From: Anseranas semipalmata
Lineage: Eukaryota > Chordata > Aves > Anseriformes > Anseranatidae
NCBI GenBank assembly: GCA_013399115.1
Contig: VXAA01003990.1
Location: 558,489-622,488, forward strand
Length of the DNA: 64,000 nucleotides
Direction of reading: 5' to 3'
A program made the translations under genes and the position numbers. The number at the start of each line of letters is the position of its first letter. Within the stretch, counting starts at the first letter, position 1. Shown here piece after piece: positions 61,752 through 64,000 of the stretch. Under the pieces are notes generated by a model. It saw only the letters and a list, made by a program, of their open reading frames with translations, was not told the DNA's origin and ran no database searches.

Positions 61752-61815
61752 TGGTCAAATTCAGCTTGGATTTACATCAGTGTAAATCTGGAGTAATTCC
61801 ATCCATTTTCAGTGA
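61752..61815. repeat. Old amniote MITE-like repeat (TTTACATCAGTGTAAATC type)
   Basis: GGTCAAATTCAGCTTGGATT, TTACATCAGTGTAAATCTGG and AGTAATTCCATC, then TTTTCAGTGAGA. This is the best-preserved scrap in the window of the amniote repeat 'CAAATTC-GCTCTGATTTACACCAGTGTAAATCTGGAGTAACTCCATTGA'. Family name not assigned. Confidence 0.65.
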
Positions 61816-64000
61816 GAGCAACATTTCTCACTCTCAAAAGATCATTAGGTTCCTTCAACACTTATTCTTCATTTTGCCAAGATAAAGATTCAGATGTTTT
61901 GATTTTTCAGATCCATTTCTAGAATGCAGTTGTTCTGTGTTCTGACAACATATGGCATGAATATGTTCTTTTTTATTTAATACAGGAAAATTAGTCAAAA
62001 GTTCAGTCTTGCTTTAATGCTTTTCATTCCCTTGTAAATGCTTTAATTTTTTTTTTTTTTGATTGCCTTCTGAGCAATGTCAAAAGCCAGAAAAAAAAAA
62101 AAAGCCATTCCACTGATTCCACTGAAGTGTCTTCCTACTGAGGTATTGGCATGCCTGGTAAAGTAAAAATTTAGGAAAGGACCAATTGCAATGTTCACTT
62201 TTTTGGACAACATGCCTGCCTTGGTAGAGGTTTCAACAATGAAATTATTGTACATATATTTGCTTTAATGCCTCTGTTGTTATCATGTTTTTTTAACAGC
62301 GGTGTTGGTCGCTGCCAGATGTTCTACTCAACAATGCTTCAGCACACATGGTAATGCTTGTGATGGCCAATCAAGTGGGCTGGCAAAATAGAACCAGATG
62401 GCCATGGATGTGTGCTCTAACACATCTTTAATGAAACGGAGCCCTTGCATAGATGATTACATTGCACTAATCACCATTTGTCTTAACGTCCCTGCATCTC
62501 CAGTTATATACCACCTAGTGACCTAGTTTTGAATTACAACTTGCTTATTTAACTATTTTAGTTTTAGCTGCATTGGATTGTAGCAAGATATGGTCCAATG
62601 AAGGGAAGACTGCATGAAAACTGCTGGGTTAATGAAAGCAGATGTAAAAACTATGGCCTGGCTTGAAAAGTGCACAAAACAGAATAGAACCGTGCTAATG
62701 ATTTATTTTCTGTCTTTTAACTGTCAGTGTTTTTTATTAAATAATGTAGGGGCCATGTATCTTAGAGCTGTAGTTCAGATCTGAATCCAAAGCCACTCGT
62801 GGTCCATTATTAGAGTGAGAGTCTAACCTTAATAGATGCCCTGCGAGTGTGGAGATGTGTGCCAAACCGAATCCTAGCTGCACCACTTCCCTTGGTTTTC
62901 CTGGGGCTCTATAGCTAAACAGTAACTGTTTTCAGATGCAATCTGATGGGCTCAGGAGGGCAGAAATCTTGCAGGAAAAGCTGATAACTCAGTACCTTCC
63001 CCATCTACAAGGAAACTGCATGATCTTTCACTGCTTTTCTGATTCAGCATTGAGCCCAAAATTAATTGGTAAATTCAGGAGATTCTAGGATTAACATGCT
63101 TTGTCCCATCTATAGTGAAGCTGTAAATCTATACTTAAATGTAAAATGAGTTTACCAACTTTAATTTAGTTAAAAAAAAAAAAAAAGACAACATCAACAA
63201 CACAAAACCCTCCAGTCAAATACCCATAACCATTTAATTAAGAAAAATCATGGGGCTGGAAAGGGATAATAAGTATGCAGCTCTTGCATGTGCCTCCAAA
63301 GTTAGAATTCGCGTTTTCAGGCTTTCCTTTGCAGCAACAGGAGCAAGAAACTTTGCTTTTTTAGAAAGCAAGTTGAAATTTAAAAAATGAAGAGCCCAAA
63401 GGAAGCCCTCAGGAGGCTCACAGTAGCATGGTCGCTGCTGGAATTTCTGTACCCTCTAAGTGCAACTCTGGTGGGTCAAGAATACTTGGTGACGGAAGGA
63501 TAAATAAAATAAAAAAATAAAAAATATTTGTTGTCTTTCCTCCATTGTTTCTACATGACCTTCAGAAATGTTGGCATTGTTGGTTTTACCTTTGTCAAGG
63601 CAACAAAGTATTTCAGTATTCAGTAAAAGGTTAAATTTGGTAAGGATTTATAAGAGACTGTTAAAATGAGAGTTGGGGAAGGGACTAGAAGGCTTGTCCT
63701 TCATTTAATATAGACCTACACACAGTTGTGGGTGTGTGGTGGGGGAAGCTGAGCACGCAGTGCTTGGGGGACACCATGCAGCACATCCAGGCACCCACAC
63801 CATGACCGTAAAGAGCTTGGCTCCCTCCTGCCCCAGCGCCACCATACGCAGGCACAGCTCTTAATGCTCTTGGATCGCGCTCAGTGCAGCCCTAACGGCC
63901 ACAGCTCAGCACCTCCATCCACCATATGTGCCCATTGGGGAATGCCAGCCATTCCATATCTTATTTTTAAATTATTAATGGATACTTTTGCTCTCCTGCT
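61816..64000. other. Intergenic; no gene recognised
   Basis: Holds facing T14 (62047-62060) and A13 (62091-62103) runs, an A-rich tract at about 63172-63200, and a slightly GC-richer end (63720-63930). No exon of a neighbouring gene was recognised before the window ends. Confidence 0.55.

Overview
This looks like a bird (or at least archosaur) nuclear window. It has a spliced gene with kilobase introns, one strong promoter CpG island, and AT-rich non-coding DNA with few repeats. The retrotransposon remnants I can recognise are CR1 LINEs, including a 3' terminus of the avian type, plus a thin scatter of very old amniote repeats. There are no operons, rRNAs, tRNAs, CRISPR arrays or recent transposons.

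Positions 1-13.1 kb hold the 5' part of one minus-strand gene, recognised as CEP162 (KIAA1009, a centriole distal-end/ciliary transition-zone protein). From 5' to 3' on the minus strand I can place: a promoter CpG island (about 12844-13345) with a palindromic RFX X-box; a non-coding or upstream-ORF exon (12391-12476); the start-codon exon (CDS 11449-11508); a 139-bp second coding exon (6420-6558); and a probable third coding exon (530-676). Intron phases are compatible throughout (0, then 1, then 1). The rest of the gene lies beyond base 1.

From about 13.5 kb to 64 kb I find no supportable protein-coding or structural RNA gene. Conserved human synteny, recalled from memory, has CEP162 followed on its 5' side by a gene-poor interval leading to TBX18, so this is most simply the CEP162-TBX18 intergenic desert. 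It contains CR1 fragments (13.46, 23.8, about 45.1 and 53.8 kb), several old amniote repeat scraps (15.1, 24.9, 31.9, 36.8 and 61.8 kb), a diverged 100-bp local duplication (21.3/21.9 kb), an orphan CpG-island-sized segment (18.15-18.36 kb), a CpG pocket overlapping the longest ORF (41.66 kb), a perfect 15-bp-arm hairpin (44.08 kb), adjacent AT-rich palindromes (32.2 kb), microsatellites, and assembly gaps or ambiguous bases.

I did not find a new multi-gene system. The observations most worth a second look are the X-box promoter and alternative N-terminus/uORF arrangement of CEP162, a spliceable two-frame-open segment in its intron, G-quadruplex tracts flanking the promoter gap, the orphan CpG island, and the GC-rich perfect hairpin. 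Family identifications rest on recognition by eye; no alignment or database search was possible.
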